Origin: Bacillus pumilus
Lineage (GTDB): Bacteria > Bacillota > Bacilli > Bacillales > Bacillaceae
Direction of reading: 5' to 3'
NCBI RefSeq assembly: GCF_024498355.1
Contig: NZ_CP101833.1
Location: 3,081,001-3,145,000 of the forward strand
Length of the DNA stretch: 64,000 nucleotides
Shown here: positions 43,330-53,402 of the stretch, piece after piece
How the letters are laid out: each line of letters starts with the position of its first letter
How positions within the stretch are numbered: position 1 is the first letter of the stretch
Notes under the pieces: generated by a model
The model's input: only the letters and a program-made list of their open reading frames with translations
Database searches by the model: none
What the model was told of the DNA's origin: nothing
Made by a program: the position numbers and the translations under genes

Positions 43330-44820
43330 TTATCTAAAATAACCTGAAACGCCGCTTGAAATACCAGCTGCTAATCTATCTTTATAAGTAGCAGATTTCA
43401 AAATATTTGAATCGACTGGACTGGAAACAAAGCCAGTTTCAAGCAAGACACTCGGCATCTTTGAATACTTAATGACATAGAAGCCAGCCGTTTTGACACC
43501 ACGATCTCTTGTACCTAGTGCACTAACCATTTTAGGCTGGATGTTTTGCGCAAGCTTCAGGCTGTTCGTTGCCGCATATGTTTTGTCATAATACGTTTCT
43601 GTTCCATTTGCGCTGCTGTTGTCATTTGCATTCGCATGGACACTAATAAAGATATCTGCTTTCGCAGAAGCACCTTTGCTTACTCGTGTTTGAAGACTGT
43701 CAAATGTATCAGATGTACGTGACATGACTGGTAGTGCCCCAGCACTAGTCAATTTTGTATTTAGACGCTTAGCGACATCAAGGTTCACGTTCTTCTCAAG
43801 AAGACCATATCCAGCAGCACCAGAATCTTGATCTCCATGACCAGGGTCAATAAAAACTTTTTTTCCAACGACTGGATTTTTCAATTGGGAAGTCACAGTA
43901 TTCGTCACAGTAGATGTACCACCTAGAACACTAAATGAAGTGATCTTCTTTGAACCAATGATTTTTCTTGTTGCTTTCGGTAATGTTTTTTCATTTGTGA
44001 AAATAAAGGCTTTACCCTGCTTGGCAGCAATACTAGCTCCTGAAGCGGCATCAGCATATGCAAAACCATTACTAATATACGTATTACTTGTACTCATATT
44101 GTATTTCGTCACAATATTTGCAGCGACTTCATAACGATTGGCCCCGCCAATTCTTCCAGGTGAAGGTAGTTTAGCATAAGTTGATTTATTTACACTAGAC
44201 TCTCCACCAATGACAACGGTCTTTTTAATTGCTCGGCTTTTAATCACAGCTGAAGTTTCCGAACGTAAACCTTTATCATTTGTTAATAAGATTGGATAGC
44301 CTTGTTTTGCAGCATAAGGTGCAATGGCAACTGCATCTGCATAAGCAAAGCCATTTGCTACAACAGCCGTACTAGAGCTTTTCATTTGCTTTGCAATATT
44401 TGCTGCTAAGTCATAGCGGTTCTTACCACTAATACGTTTCACAGAGATACCCATTGATTTTAGCTGAGTTGTCACCTTGCTAGAGACACTCTTTGTTCCA
44501 CCGAGAATAGTCACATTCTTTGTTTTTAGACTTTGAAGGCCTTTTTTTGTATCTGTAGATAAACTGCTACTGTTAGTAAACAGAACAGGGGCATTTTTTT
44601 GGTATGCATAAGGAACCGCACTTAATGCATCCGCATATGCATCTTTCCCTACAAGAACAGCCGTACTTGATGTTGTCCAGCCTTTTTTCGCCGCGTTCAC
44701 CGCAACAACATACCGGTTCTTCCCATCAAGCCTTGTAACTGAATTGTCAGCAAGTGCAGATGGAAGAAACAAACACATTGTTACTACACTCAAAAATACA
44801 ACTTTTATAATAGAGCGCAC
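43330..44820 (-). CDS. lytC: N-acetylmuramoyl-L-alanine amidase LytC
   Basis: 496 residues, the B. subtilis length; GTG start with AAAGGAGG 8 nt upstream. Signal peptide (1 to about 24, ending ALA), three cell-wall-binding type 2 repeats (starting RLDGKNRYVVAVN, RISGKNRYDLAAN, RIGGANRYEVAAN), and a C-terminal Amidase_3 domain from about residue 318 with zinc-site FIDPGHGDQDSG, ISVHANAND and a Glu in LLETGFVS. Major vegetative autolysin cutting the amide between muramic acid and L-Ala; helps separation and motility. Last gene of lytABC. Confidence 0.96.
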   Translation of the reverse strand: MRSIIKVVFLSVVTMCLFLPSALADNSVTRLDGKNRYVVAVNAAKKGWTTSSTAVLVGKDAYADALSAVPYAYQKNAPVLFTNSSSLSTDTKKGLQSLKTKNVTILGGTKSVSSKVTTQLKSMGISVKRISGKNRYDLAANIAKQMKSSSTAVVANGFAYADAVAIAPYAAKQGYPILLTNDKGLRSETSAVIKSRAIKKTVVIGGESSVNKSTYAKLPSPGRIGGANRYEVAANIVTKYNMSTSNTYISNGFAYADAASGASIAAKQGKAFIFTNEKTLPKATRKIIGSKKITSFSVLGGTSTVTNTVTSQLKNPVVGKKVFIDPGHGDQDSGAAGYGLLEKNVNLDVAKRLNTKLTSAGALPVMSRTSDTFDSLQTRVSKGASAKADIFISVHANANDNSSANGTETYYDKTYAATNSLKLAQNIQPKMVSALGTRDRGVKTAGFYVIKYSKMPSVLLETGFVSSPVDSNILKSATYKDRLAAGISSGVSGYFR

Positions 44821-44842
44821 GTTTATAACCTCCTTTGATGTT

Positions 44843-46954
44843 TTAATTCGTAGTTAACTTTGCACCCGGATAATAGAATGACAAAATACTTGAATATGAG
44901 CTTCCTGATTCAGCTCTCTTTTTCGCTCCATATTGACTCATTCCAACTCCATGACCATACCCTTTTCCTGAGATGGTAAAATCATTGGTGTTATTCTTCA
45001 CTGATGCATACGTGCTTTTTAAATTAGTCGCTCCAAGTATTGATCTAAATTCAGTCATCTTAAAGCTAAGTGTCGCTGATTTATTCATACTATAAGAACC
45101 CGTTTTATTTTTTAAGTGATAGCTGATTTTCATAGAGGCTGTTTTTGCTCTCTGCCCTTTTGTCTTACCTGAAAAGGATAGGCTTGAAATTGTCGCTATC
45201 TTGATGTCTGAAGCTGAAGTTTCTTTATTTTTTAGAATCCAGTTCTTCAAGCCTTTCAACTGACTCACATTTGATTCTGTTGTCTTACTCCACCAAGATG
45301 CAGGTTCTGCTGTGCTAAGCGATTTACTCAATTGTGTTTTTGATAGTTTAAGTGTCCATGCATTCACTGGATCTTTTGTATCTGTTTTTGCTACTAAATA
45401 AGGAAATGCACTTGACCACACTTCTTCACTCGCCTCAGTGTAGCCTCCATTACTAGAATAGTAGGTAGCAGAAATCAGTTTATTATTATATTTTAGTACC
45501 TTACCTTTTGTAGCATCTACAGCTTTTGTAGAATTTGTATACCAGCTGTATCCACCGTACACTTGGAATGCTGTTGTATCTGGCACAACCTTCCCAATAC
45601 TGTTCACAGAATATGTACGTGCTGCAACAGCCTGTGCTTTTAATGCCTCAACATGCCAGCTTGCTGGCATTTCATTCGGTACAACCCCTTTAAGATAATC
45701 TTCAAAAGGGATATTTTCATTTGTTGGACGAATATAGCCTGATTCTACAGCAAAGTTCATTTTCCCCAAGTATGCTTTCCCAGCAACTCGAATGACATTT
45801 TTAGTTGAATATTTCTCTGGAACAACTCTTACTGAAGATCCAAACGTCTTGATGCCCTTGATAGAAATTTTCCCGTTAGAAACATTCAATTGATAATCCT
45901 TATTATTCTTCAAATAAAATTCATTTGATAATTTTGTTTGTAAACTTGCTGAAATGGATTTTGTTCCGCCAGACAATTGAAACGAGTACGTCCCCTGTTT
46001 TTTCACAACTGATGTCACAGGTGATGTTAGACTATTGTCTTTTACAAGTACCATAGGACTGTTATTTTTGGCTGCTAAAAGCGAAAATGTAATAGCATCT
46101 GTAAAGATAGAACCATTTGCTAAGTATAGCTTATTAGCATTCATGTTTAATTCAGTTACAATATTTGCTGATACCTCATATCTATTAGCTCCACCGATTC
46201 TTTTCACTGTGGACGTTTTTTTGATTTGAGATTCAACTTTTTTGCTAACACTCTTTTCTCCACCAACAATGATGACTTTACTTGGAAGCTTGTAAGTTGG
46301 TAAGCTATCTTTCTTCGTTAACAGAATAGGATAGCCGTTTCTTGCAGCGTATGGTGTTACTGAAGCACTGTCAGTAAAAATGCTTCCTGTTGCCACTATA
46401 GCTTGACTATAGTTCCCCATCTCTTTTGCGATATTTTGTGAAACAGCATAACGTGATTTACCACTGATCCTTTTGATCTTCCCGTATTTTTTCAATGTTT
46501 TCTCTGTTGCTGAAGAAACACTTGTTGTTCCACCGATAATCAGAATATTGTCAGGATTCATCTTGTTAATTTGCTTTTCAGTGGTTTTTGTTAATCTTTC
46601 AGCATTCGTATATAAAATAGGTGCATTCAATTTATAAGCTAAAGGTGTAGCGGAAATTGCATCTGCAAACGCATCACGATTTACAATGACAATTGTAGAT
46701 GGATTTTTCCAGCCTGCTGAAGCAATATTATTGGCTACCTCATAACGGTTCTTACCATCATATCGAGCTATTGAAGATACATTTGTACCAGTCACTTTGT
46801 ATAAGCCGGATGATGATATGTTAAAGTTCGTTTTGTTTCCAACATAGTTTGATAATTTCACAGAAATTGTTGAGCTTGCCGCTGAAGCATCTTTTGGGAT
46901 GAATACAAGCAAAAGTAAGATGAACATTGTGAAAGTTAGACTGATTTTTTTCAA
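44843..46954 (-). CDS. lytB: Amidase enhancer LytB (SpoIID domain)
   Basis: 703 residues (B. subtilis 705), TTG start with GGTGGG upstream. Signal peptide (1-26, ending ASA), three wall-binding type 2 repeats (RYDGKNRYEVANN, RISGKSRYAVSQN, RIGGANRYEVSAN), and a SpoIID domain (about 405-700) with DYLKGVVPNEMPASW, ALKAQAVAARTYSVN and GYGHGVGMSQYGAKKRA. Enhances LytC in B. subtilis; SpoIID proteins are lytic transglycosylases, so LytB may cut glycan strands. Middle gene of lytABC. Confidence 0.95.
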   Translation of the reverse strand: MKKISLTFTMFILLLLVFIPKDASAASSTISVKLSNYVGNKTNFNISSSGLYKVTGTNVSSIARYDGKNRYEVANNIASAGWKNPSTIVIVNRDAFADAISATPLAYKLNAPILYTNAERLTKTTEKQINKMNPDNILIIGGTTSVSSATEKTLKKYGKIKRISGKSRYAVSQNIAKEMGNYSQAIVATGSIFTDSASVTPYAARNGYPILLTKKDSLPTYKLPSKVIIVGGEKSVSKKVESQIKKTSTVKRIGGANRYEVSANIVTELNMNANKLYLANGSIFTDAITFSLLAAKNNSPMVLVKDNSLTSPVTSVVKKQGTYSFQLSGGTKSISASLQTKLSNEFYLKNNKDYQLNVSNGKISIKGIKTFGSSVRVVPEKYSTKNVIRVAGKAYLGKMNFAVESGYIRPTNENIPFEDYLKGVVPNEMPASWHVEALKAQAVAARTYSVNSIGKVVPDTTAFQVYGGYSWYTNSTKAVDATKGKVLKYNNKLISATYYSSNGGYTEASEEVWSSAFPYLVAKTDTKDPVNAWTLKLSKTQLSKSLSTAEPASWWSKTTESNVSQLKGLKNWILKNKETSASDIKIATISSLSFSGKTKGQRAKTASMKISYHLKNKTGSYSMNKSATLSFKMTEFRSILGATNLKSTYASVKNNTNDFTISGKGYGHGVGMSQYGAKKRAESGSSYSSILSFYYPGAKLTTN

Positions 46955-46975
46955 TTTAATGATCCCACCATCTCT

Positions 46976-47299
46976 CTATTGAACTTTTTTAATTTCTTGA
47001 ATTTCCTTTTGGCCACTGTCATTTAGAATGTAAAAAATGTCTACGTGATCTCCTGGTTGAAATTCATTCAATACTTCATTGAAGTTTTCAGTAAATTCAA
47101 AATTCAAAGTAACATTTGACTTTTTCACTTCAATTGTATGGGAGTCTGCCATTCCTACATAGTTGGCTGTCTCCTTTAACGTTTGAGAAGTTGAACTGCT
47201 TGTCTTCTTTTCTTCTAAGGACTGCTCAGCCGTTCCACATGCTGTGAGCACGATACCTAGTAGTAGTATTAAGAACGGTAAAACGACGATTTTCTTCAT
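46976..47299 (-). CDS. lytA: Lipoprotein LytA
   Basis: 107 residues from ATG 47299 (GAGGTG 6 nt upstream); a GTG three codons earlier would sit on that site. Lipobox LTAC|GTAEQ, then a short Ser/Lys linker and the domain NYVGMADSHTIEVKKSNV to the C-terminus. In B. subtilis LytA is a small acidic lipoprotein encoded ahead of LytB and LytC and linked to their secretion or activity. Sigma-D promoter 20 nt upstream. Paralogue at 42373-42921. Confidence 0.9.
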   Translation of the reverse strand: MKKIVVLPFLILLLGIVLTACGTAEQSLEEKKTSSSTSQTLKETANYVGMADSHTIEVKKSNVTLNFEFTENFNEVLNEFQPGDHVDIFYILNDSGQKEIQEIKKVQ

Positions 47300-47319
47300 T
47301 TTTTTCACCTCATGTCTTT

Positions 47320-47345
47320 GTATCGTCTTATAACTTAATATTTTA
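47320..47345 (-). promoter_or_regulatory. Sigma-D-type promoter of lytABC
   Basis: Minus strand: TAAA (47345-47342), 14-nt spacer, GACGATAC (47327-47320; six of eight bases). B. subtilis lytABC is read mostly by sigma-D. Confidence 0.65.
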
Positions 47346-47419
47346 AGGTAAATTTAAGGTTTTTTGAAACCTTTTTTTTGTTACAACGTCTATATCTAGG
47401 TTCAGAGTAAAAAAATAAC

Positions 47420-47448
47420 TTGTTTATCAAGATTCATAAACCTATAAT
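47420..47448 (+). promoter_or_regulatory. Sigma-A promoter of lytR
   Basis: TTGTTT, 17-nt spacer, perfect TATAAT, 34 nt before the start codon. A terminator-like AAGGTTT/AAACCTT plus T8 at 47354-47382 separates it from the divergent lytA promoter. Confidence 0.8.
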
Positions 47449-47481
47449 CATGGAAGAATCATAGAAAAGGTGAGGGACATT

Positions 47482-48402
47482 ATGAGAGCTGAGAGAAAAA
47501 GAAAGAAGAAAAAGGTTCTTTGGATTGTTTTATCGATTATTGGCTTATTCGTATTAGCAACTGGCGGATACGCATATCATCTTTGGAACACAGCAGCATC
47601 AACCGTCGCAGGCATTCAGGAGAACTTAAAGAAGTCAGATAAGCGTGACAAAGATGTCGATTTAAATAAAAAGGACCCGATCTCCGTTTTGGTTATGGGT
47701 GTCGATGAAAGAAAGAATGACCGCGGCCGTGCAGATACATTAATATACATGACAGTGAATCCGAAAACCAAAACAACCGAGATGGTGAGTATCCCGCGTG
47801 ATACGTATACGAAGATTGTCGGGAAAGGCACAATGGATAAAATCAACCACTCCTATGCATTCGGCGGCACACAAATGGCAGCTGATACAGTAGAGGAACT
47901 GCTTGATGTACCTGTTGATTATTTTGTCAAAGTCAATATGGAAAGCTTTAAAGACATTGTCGATACACTTGGCGGCATTACCGTGAATAGTACGTTTGCT
48001 TTCAGCTATGACGGCCATTCATTTGGTACAGGAGAAATTAACCTGAATGGCGATCAAGCACTTGCCTATACAAGAATGAGAAAACAAGACCCAAAAGGGG
48101 ATTTTGGCCGCCAGCAAAGACAGCGCCAAGTCATTGAAGGCATCATTGCGAAGGGTGCCAACATTTCGTCTATTACAAAATTCGGCGATATGTTCAAAGT
48201 CGTTGAAAACAACATGAAAACCAACATGTCCTTTGACGATATGTGGACGATGATGAATGATTATCGCGATGCAAGAAAGCATGTCAAACAGCACGAGCTG
48301 AAAGGAACAGGCACACGAATCAATAACATTTATTACTACCAGCTTGATGATAGCAGTTTAGCGAAAGTGAAGAAGGAATTGAAGGAAAGTTTGGAGCAGT
48401 AA
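47482..48402 (+). CDS. lytR: LytR-CpsA-Psr wall-polymer ligase LytR (TagU)
   Basis: 306 residues from ATG 47482 (GGTGAGG 6 nt upstream), the B. subtilis length; the earlier GTG is part of that site. Basic N-terminus, one membrane helix (about 13-33), LCP domain with RADTLIYMTVNPKTKTTEMV, SIPRDTYTKIVGKGTMDKIN and RMRKQDPKGDFGRQQRQRQV. Attaches teichoic acid to peptidoglycan; once described as a repressor of lytABC. Divergent from lytA. Confidence 0.95.
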   Translation: MRAERKRKKKKVLWIVLSIIGLFVLATGGYAYHLWNTAASTVAGIQENLKKSDKRDKDVDLNKKDPISVLVMGVDERKNDRGRADTLIYMTVNPKTKTTEMVSIPRDTYTKIVGKGTMDKINHSYAFGGTQMAADTVEELLDVPVDYFVKVNMESFKDIVDTLGGITVNSTFAFSYDGHSFGTGEINLNGDQALAYTRMRKQDPKGDFGRQQRQRQVIEGIIAKGANISSITKFGDMFKVVENNMKTNMSFDDMWTMMNDYRDARKHVKQHELKGTGTRINNIYYYQLDDSSLAKVKKELKESLEQ

Positions 48403-48488
48403 AAAAGAAGACAAAGGGCTAAAATAAAGATCATTTTAACCCTTTGTCAACAATCTGAGAAGGCTACAATGACGTAGTCTTCTTTTTT
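48401..48488. terminator. Nested hairpin between lytR and mnaA, carrying a copy of the dispersed repeat
   Basis: Outer stem AAAAAAGAAGAC (48401-48412) / GTCTTCTTTTTT (48477-48488); inner stem GACAAAGGGCTAAAAT / ATTTTAACCCTTTGTC. T-runs on both strands make it a bidirectional terminator. Bases 48403-48458 match 6895-6950 at 54 of 56 positions. Confidence 0.8.
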
Positions 48489-49626
48489 ATGATTTAAACG
48501 GTACTGGCTTTTCCTCACTGAATCCAAAACGATGAAGGAGCTCTTGGACAATTCGTTTCGACGCTTGTCCATCACCATAAGGATTAGAAGCCTTCGACAT
48601 TTTGTCGTACTCTTGCTGGTCTTCTAGCAGCTCTTTTGCCATCTGGTAAATGGTATTCTCATCTGTCCCTGCAAGCTTGAGCGTGCCAGCTTTAACGCCT
48701 TCTGGTCGTTCTGTTGTATCACGCAGCACCAATACTGGCTTCCCTAAAGAAGGAGCCTCCTCTTGAACACCGCCGGAATCCGTTAAAATAAAGTGTGAAG
48801 CTGCCGCAAAGTTATGGAAGTCAACCACTTCAAGCGGTTCAATTAAGTGCACCCGGTCGAGATCACTGAATTCCGTCTGAGCCGCATCACGAACGGCAGG
48901 ATTTAAATGAACAGGGTATACGACCTGTACATCTTCGAACTCTTCTACAACACGTCTAATCGCTCTAAACATGTTTTTCATCGGCTGTCCAAGATTCTCC
49001 CTGCGATGAGCCGTTAACAAAATCATTTTATCTGTGCCTATTTTCTCTAAAATAGGATGTTGATATTGTTCTGTGACCGTTGTTTGCAGGGCGTCAATGG
49101 CAGTATTCCCTGTCACACAAATGGTCGCTTCTTTTTTATTTTCTATCAAAAGATTCTGCTTCGCCTCATCTGTAGGTGCAAAATGAATATCAGCAATGGT
49201 GCCTGTCATTTGACGGTTCAATTCCTCTGGGAATGGTGAATACTTATTGTGTGTTCTTAAGCCTGCCTCCACATGACCAACTGAAATTTGGTGATAAAAA
49301 GCGGCCAGACTTCCCGCAAACGTAGTCGTTGTGTCTCCATGAACAAGCACAATATCAGGCTTTTCCTCTTGAAATAACTGATCTAGCTTCAACAGTGCAT
49401 TTGATGTAATTTCTGATAATGTTTGGCGCTGTTTCATGATGTTTAGATCATGATCTGGTTGAATGTCAAAGGCTTTCAGCACTTGATCAAGCATTTCTCT
49501 ATGCTGAGCAGTGACAGTGACTGAGGATTTGATTTGCGGATGTTTTTTCAGTTCAAGGACTAGTGGTGCCATTTTGATCGCTTCAGGCCTCGTCCCGAAT
49601 ACAGTCATAACATGTAATGTTTTCAA
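48487..49626 (-). CDS. mnaA: UDP-N-acetylglucosamine 2-epimerase MnaA
   Basis: 379 residues from TTG 49626 (AAAGAGG 8 nt upstream); B. subtilis 380. VMTVFGTRPEAIKMAPLVLE, LVHGDTTTTFAGSL, GLRTHNKYSPFPEELNRQMT, TAHRRENLGQPM and LTDSGGVQEEAPSLGKPVLV are hallmarks. Converts UDP-GlcNAc to UDP-ManNAc for the teichoic acid linkage unit (with TagO and TagA). A TATAAT -10 lies at 49667-49672 (minus strand). Confidence 0.96.
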   Translation of the reverse strand: MKTLHVMTVFGTRPEAIKMAPLVLELKKHPQIKSSVTVTAQHREMLDQVLKAFDIQPDHDLNIMKQRQTLSEITSNALLKLDQLFQEEKPDIVLVHGDTTTTFAGSLAAFYHQISVGHVEAGLRTHNKYSPFPEELNRQMTGTIADIHFAPTDEAKQNLLIENKKEATICVTGNTAIDALQTTVTEQYQHPILEKIGTDKMILLTAHRRENLGQPMKNMFRAIRRVVEEFEDVQVVYPVHLNPAVRDAAQTEFSDLDRVHLIEPLEVVDFHNFAAASHFILTDSGGVQEEAPSLGKPVLVLRDTTERPEGVKAGTLKLAGTDENTIYQMAKELLEDQQEYDKMSKASNPYGDGQASKRIVQELLHRFGFSEEKPVPFKS

Positions 49627-49666
49627 TGTCGATGCCTCTTTCCTTCTCAATTATCGTATGTTGTAC

Positions 49667-49672
49667 ATTATA
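49667..49672 (-). promoter_or_regulatory. -10 element of a probable mnaA promoter
   Basis: Perfect TATAAT on the minus strand, 41 nt before the start; no convincing -35. Confidence 0.4.
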
Positions 49673-49715
49673 CAAAAGAATAAGAACGAATCCTAATCAT
49701 TCTATTCGCGTAATC

Positions 49716-49767
49716 TTTACATCGCCTTTACTCTTTTTAACATGAATATTTACACAAGTTCTTTACA
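49716..49767 (+). promoter_or_regulatory. PhoP-like tandem TTTACA repeats upstream of gtaB
   Basis: Plus strand: TTTACA, TTTACT, TTAACA, TTTACA, TTTACA beginning at 49716, 49727, 49737, 49749 and 49762. The first four have steps of 11, 10 and 12 nt, close to the PhoP-box pattern. A separate sigma-A-like pair TTGTCA (49807) and TACACT (49831), 18 nt apart, lies nearer the gene. Confidence 0.5.
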
Positions 49768-49900
49768 ATTGGTTTTAAATCAGATCATTTAATTCTCGTA
49801 AATCATTTGTCATTTCTATCATTTGTAAGTTACACTTTATGAAAGATGAAAAATGAAGGTCATATCATTTTTTCTATATGTAAGGAAGGTGCAAAGTTCA

Positions 49901-50782
49901 TTGAAAAAAGTACGTAAAGCCATTATACCCGCTGCAGGTCTCGGGACACGTTTCCTCCCTGCCACAAAGGCCATGCCTAAAGAAATGCTGCCAATCGTTG
50001 ATAAACCAACCATTCAATATATTATTGAAGAAGCTGTTGAATCAGGAATTGAAGACATTATTATCGTCACTGGAAAAGGAAAAAGAGCCATTGAGGATCA
50101 TTTTGATTTTGCACCAGAGCTAGAGCGGAACCTTGAGGAAAAAGGAAAAAGCGAGCTTTTAGAAAAGGTGAGAAAGTCCTCTAATATTGCTGACATTCAT
50201 TACATACGTCAAAAGGAACCGAAGGGACTTGGACACGCCGTTTGGTGCGCACGTAACTTCATCGGTGATGAACCTTTTGCTGTTTTACTAGGTGATGACA
50301 TTGTTCAAGCCGAAACACCTGGGCTTCGCCAGCTGATGGATGAATATGAAAAAACCCTTTCATCTGTGATCGGCGTTCAGCAGGTAGCAGACAGCGATAC
50401 GCATCGCTACGGGATCATTGATCCTCTTACACAAGAAGGACGCCGCTACCAAGTGAAAAATTTTGTTGAAAAGCCGGCGCAAGGAACAGCACCATCGAAT
50501 TTAGCCATCTTAGGCCGCTACATTTTCACACCAGAGATCTTTATGTACCTCGATCAACAAGAGATTGGTGCAGGCGGAGAAATTCAGCTGACAGATGCCA
50601 TCCAAAAGCTCAATGACATCCAGCGTGTATTTGCTTATGATTTTGAAGGAAAACGATACGATGTCGGTGAGAAACAAGGCTTCATCGAAACGACTCTCGA
50701 GTTTGCCCTTCAGGATGAAGAGCTGAAAAAGAAACTCATTCCATTTATGAAACAGCTTCTTGAAAAAGAAGAAGTCAATTAA
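49901..50782 (+). CDS. gtaB: UTP-glucose-1-phosphate uridylyltransferase GtaB
   Basis: 293 residues from TTG 49901 (GGAAGGTG upstream); B. subtilis 292. The frame from 49853 adds 16 residues not found in the family. [20 protein letters not shown] (nucleotide site), [22 protein letters not shown] and FVEKP are present. Makes UDP-glucose for teichoic acid glucosylation, glycolipids and, through TuaD, UDP-glucuronate. Divergent from mnaA, convergent with tagH. Confidence 0.96.
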   Translation: MKKVRKAIIPAAGLGTRFLPATKAMPKEMLPIVDKPTIQYIIEEAVESGIEDIIIVTGKGKRAIEDHFDFAPELERNLEEKGKSELLEKVRKSSNIADIHYIRQKEPKGLGHAVWCARNFIGDEPFAVLLGDDIVQAETPGLRQLMDEYEKTLSSVIGVQQVADSDTHRYGIIDPLTQEGRRYQVKNFVEKPAQGTAPSNLAILGRYIFTPEIFMYLDQQEIGAGGEIQLTDAIQKLNDIQRVFAYDFEGKRYDVGEKQGFIETTLEFALQDEELKKKLIPFMKQLLEKEEVN

Positions 50783-50810
50783 AAAAGCTGCCGGCATCGG
50801 CAGCTTTTTA
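50783..50810. terminator. Bidirectional terminator between gtaB and tagH
   Basis: AAAAAGCTGCCG, GCAT loop, CGGCAGCTTTTT. Confidence 0.92.
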
Positions 50811-52409
50811 TTTAATCACTGAAATAGTCAGTGTATGCTGTTCATTATCAATGACAAACAGGTTGTTTTCGCCCTTTACTGCGAATTTCGTTTGTTTCTC
50901 ATTCATCCAGACATTTTGTTCAGTCAGCCCAAGTGTTGAAGGAGAAATGGGCATAATCTCGCGGAACACAATCGCGTGTGCTTGACCATTTTGAATCACA
51001 TAATCGGTTTTCTCTGTGGTCAATCGCTCAATGGTGTCGCCTTGATCACTTTTGATCGAGCTCAGCGTTTGCATTCTTTGCTGAAGCACAGATTCTTCTT
51101 TTCCAAGGAAAGATAGTAAATACTCATACGAACCTGCTGATGCAGGTGATACGTAGGAATTGAACTGTCCTGGTCCAATGGATAATGGCTTCAATTCATC
51201 TGCAGCTTGCAGTGCATCACGTTTCACAAAATACGTCTCTGACGCTGTTTTGATTTGAACAGTTTGTTTATTTTCAGCCACAGTCTGTACTTCTTGTCCA
51301 AATGGTAAAGTGACATCCGCCTTTTTTTTCATGGCTTGATCTTTGTAAACCGTCATTGAATCTGCTGTGACAATGGCTTGTTGATCTACCTTTTTCATAT
51401 TAGGCGCACCCTTCGTCTTAGGATCCTTTGACTGAGGCGCCTCTGTCTTATCTGATGGTATTGCACCAAATGTTGCCAGCGTACGAAGCGGTCGATCCGA
51501 AAACATAGAAAGGGCAAGCAAGATGGTTAAGACCGCTATAATGGTCACTTGAAACGCTGGTCCAAAAAATGAACGTCGTTTCCCGTTTTCATTATAACGA
51601 GACACCTTTGCTGTCTTTTGTACGCCTTTTCGACCTTCCTTGTGTTTCAATTGGTATTCTTTTTTCTCTTTCTTAGAAAGCTTGTTAAACCAATCAACAA
51701 ACTCCTTATATTCTTTCACAACCTTTTTCGTATCATCAAACATACGAAGCTCACCATAATGCATCCAAGCCACCCGATCACAGATTTTTTGGATTTGGCT
51801 AATGGAGTGACTGACAAAAAAGATCGTCTTGCCTTGTTCTTTGAATTCTGTGATTCGATCCACACATTTTTGATAGAACGTTTGGTCTCCGACAGATAAC
51901 GCTTCATCAATAATCAGGATATCTGGATCGATATGTGCTGAAATGGCAAAGCCTAGACGGGATTTCATTCCGCTTGAATAGCTTTTTACAGGCTGATCGA
52001 TAAAGTCGCCAATATCCGCAAACTCTACGATTTTTTCATAAAGCTCATCTATCTCTTTATTCGTCAGCCCCATCATTAAGCACTTTAATCGAATGTTGTC
52101 TTTACCGCTTAACTGGTTGTTCAGCCCTGCCGCAATGGCAATTAACGAAGGCTGGCCGTCCATCTCAATTTCACCATTTGTCGGTGGAATGATTTTCGCT
52201 AGAAGGTTCGACATCGTTGATTTACCAGATCCGTTGATCCCTACAAAACCAATCGTCTCGCCTTCATATACATCAAAGGACACATCACGAACAGCAAAGA
52301 AACCTTTTTCATTTTTATTAGGAAAAAACAGCCCTTTGATCTTATCCGACTGTTTTTTATATAGGACGTATTGCTTGGATACGTTTCGAAACGAAACCTT
52401 TAGTTTCAT
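50808..52409 (-). CDS. tagH: Teichoic acid export ATP-binding protein TagH
   Basis: 533 residues (B. subtilis 527). N-terminal ABC ATPase (about 1-245) with Walker [10 protein letters not shown], signature [13 protein letters not shown] and Walker [13 protein letters not shown]; a basic linker; one membrane helix (about 288-306); and an extracytoplasmic part with an SH3-like segment ([20 protein letters not shown]). With TagG it exports lipid-linked teichoic acid. The outer tail is typical of TagH in Bacillus and may touch the polymer or LCP proteins. Follows tagG at 19 nt. Confidence 0.95.
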   Translation of the reverse strand: MKLKVSFRNVSKQYVLYKKQSDKIKGLFFPNKNEKGFFAVRDVSFDVYEGETIGFVGINGSGKSTMSNLLAKIIPPTNGEIEMDGQPSLIAIAAGLNNQLSGKDNIRLKCLMMGLTNKEIDELYEKIVEFADIGDFIDQPVKSYSSGMKSRLGFAISAHIDPDILIIDEALSVGDQTFYQKCVDRITEFKEQGKTIFFVSHSISQIQKICDRVAWMHYGELRMFDDTKKVVKEYKEFVDWFNKLSKKEKKEYQLKHKEGRKGVQKTAKVSRYNENGKRRSFFGPAFQVTIIAVLTILLALSMFSDRPLRTLATFGAIPSDKTEAPQSKDPKTKGAPNMKKVDQQAIVTADSMTVYKDQAMKKKADVTLPFGQEVQTVAENKQTVQIKTASETYFVKRDALQAADELKPLSIGPGQFNSYVSPASAGSYEYLLSFLGKEESVLQQRMQTLSSIKSDQGDTIERLTTEKTDYVIQNGQAHAIVFREIMPISPSTLGLTEQNVWMNEKQTKFAVKGENNLFVIDNEQHTLTISVIK

Positions 52410-52428
52410 CGTATAATCTCCTTACTTT

Positions 52429-53256
52429 TTAAAGAAAATCGACAAATTTATCCCTAAATTTCATATGAAGCAATGAACCGACTGTTAAAAGAAGAAGGGT
52501 AATCAGCCAAAAATAAAGCGTATATTTCACATCATGGAAGAACCATTCTCCCTTTAACAAGCTATTTCTGAAACCATCAATAATGTAGAAAAGTGGATTC
52601 AGTCTTAATATATCTCCAATCCACGCTTTGTCTCCAGTTAGCTTCTCTGAGATATTCCAAAAAATCGGCAGCAAAAAGAAAAGCAAACGTGTCACTGATT
52701 GTAAAAGAAATTGATAGTCTCTCACGAGTACGCTAATCGTTGAATTAAACAAACTAAACGAAAACATAAACGCGATCATACAAATAAGATAGTATATATA
52801 TTGCAGCCAATGCGCGTCGGGATATATGCCATAGGAAATCAGCACAATCAGATAGACACCCATCATGACAAAGTAGCTGAACAAGTTGGACATAATCACC
52901 ACAGACGGCAGCGCACTAATCGGAAAATTCATTTTCGATACCATATTAATGCGTTTAAACACACTGTTTGATCCATCAAGAATCGTCGGACTAATGAAGA
53001 ACCACGGTATTAATCCAGCAAGCATCCAAATGATAAATGGAACTTCCATGCCTCCAATGACAATTGGCTGTCCTCCGCGAATACCCAAACCAAAAACAAA
53101 CCAGTAAGCCAGCATTTGAATCAATGGATTTAAAAACTGCCATAAAACACCTAAATAATTCATCTGATATTTTGATTTTGTTTCATAAACAGCAAGTCGC
53201 ATAATCAGCGGAAATGAACTGATTTGCTCCTTTAGTATCGTCAACATTGCGTTCAT
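52429..53256 (-). CDS. tagG: Teichoic acid export permease TagG
   Basis: 275 residues, the B. subtilis length. ABC-2-type permease with six helices; [20 protein letters not shown] and PMLVRDY-like [20 protein letters not shown] are family motifs. AAGGAAG gives the start. Forms the channel with TagH. First gene of the tagGH unit, with its own promoter at 53315-53343. Confidence 0.95.
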   Translation of the reverse strand: MNAMLTILKEQISSFPLIMRLAVYETKSKYQMNYLGVLWQFLNPLIQMLAYWFVFGLGIRGGQPIVIGGMEVPFIIWMLAGLIPWFFISPTILDGSNSVFKRINMVSKMNFPISALPSVVIMSNLFSYFVMMGVYLIVLISYGIYPDAHWLQYIYYLICMIAFMFSFSLFNSTISVLVRDYQFLLQSVTRLLFFLLPIFWNISEKLTGDKAWIGDILRLNPLFYIIDGFRNSLLKGEWFFHDVKYTLYFWLITLLLLTVGSLLHMKFRDKFVDFL

Positions 53257-53314
53257 TGTTATCTTCCTTAGATATAAGTTTTTGGGATTACTTTTTTAAA
53301 AAGCACCGCTCATA

Positions 53315-53343
53315 ATTGTAACAGATGTTGAGGAATATTTCAC
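53315..53343 (-). promoter_or_regulatory. Promoter of tagGH
   Basis: Minus strand: GTGAAA (4/6), 17-nt spacer, extended -10 TGTTACAAT (TACAAT 5/6). Confidence 0.65.
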
Positions 53344-53372
53344 TTATCAGGAAATGCACATCACAAACAATA

Positions 53373-53400
53373 CAAAAAGGAGGAAGCTACTTCCTCCTCT
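53373..53400 (-). terminator. Terminator of the polymer cassette
   Basis: AGGAGGAAG, 3-nt loop, CTTCCTCCT, then TTTTT on the minus strand. Directly after the GT2 gene. Confidence 0.9.
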
Positions 53401-53402
53401 CT

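Noticed and set aside
49716..49767. CRISPR-like short repeats
   Set aside because: Hexamers at helical-turn spacing fit a regulatory array, not repeats with spacers.
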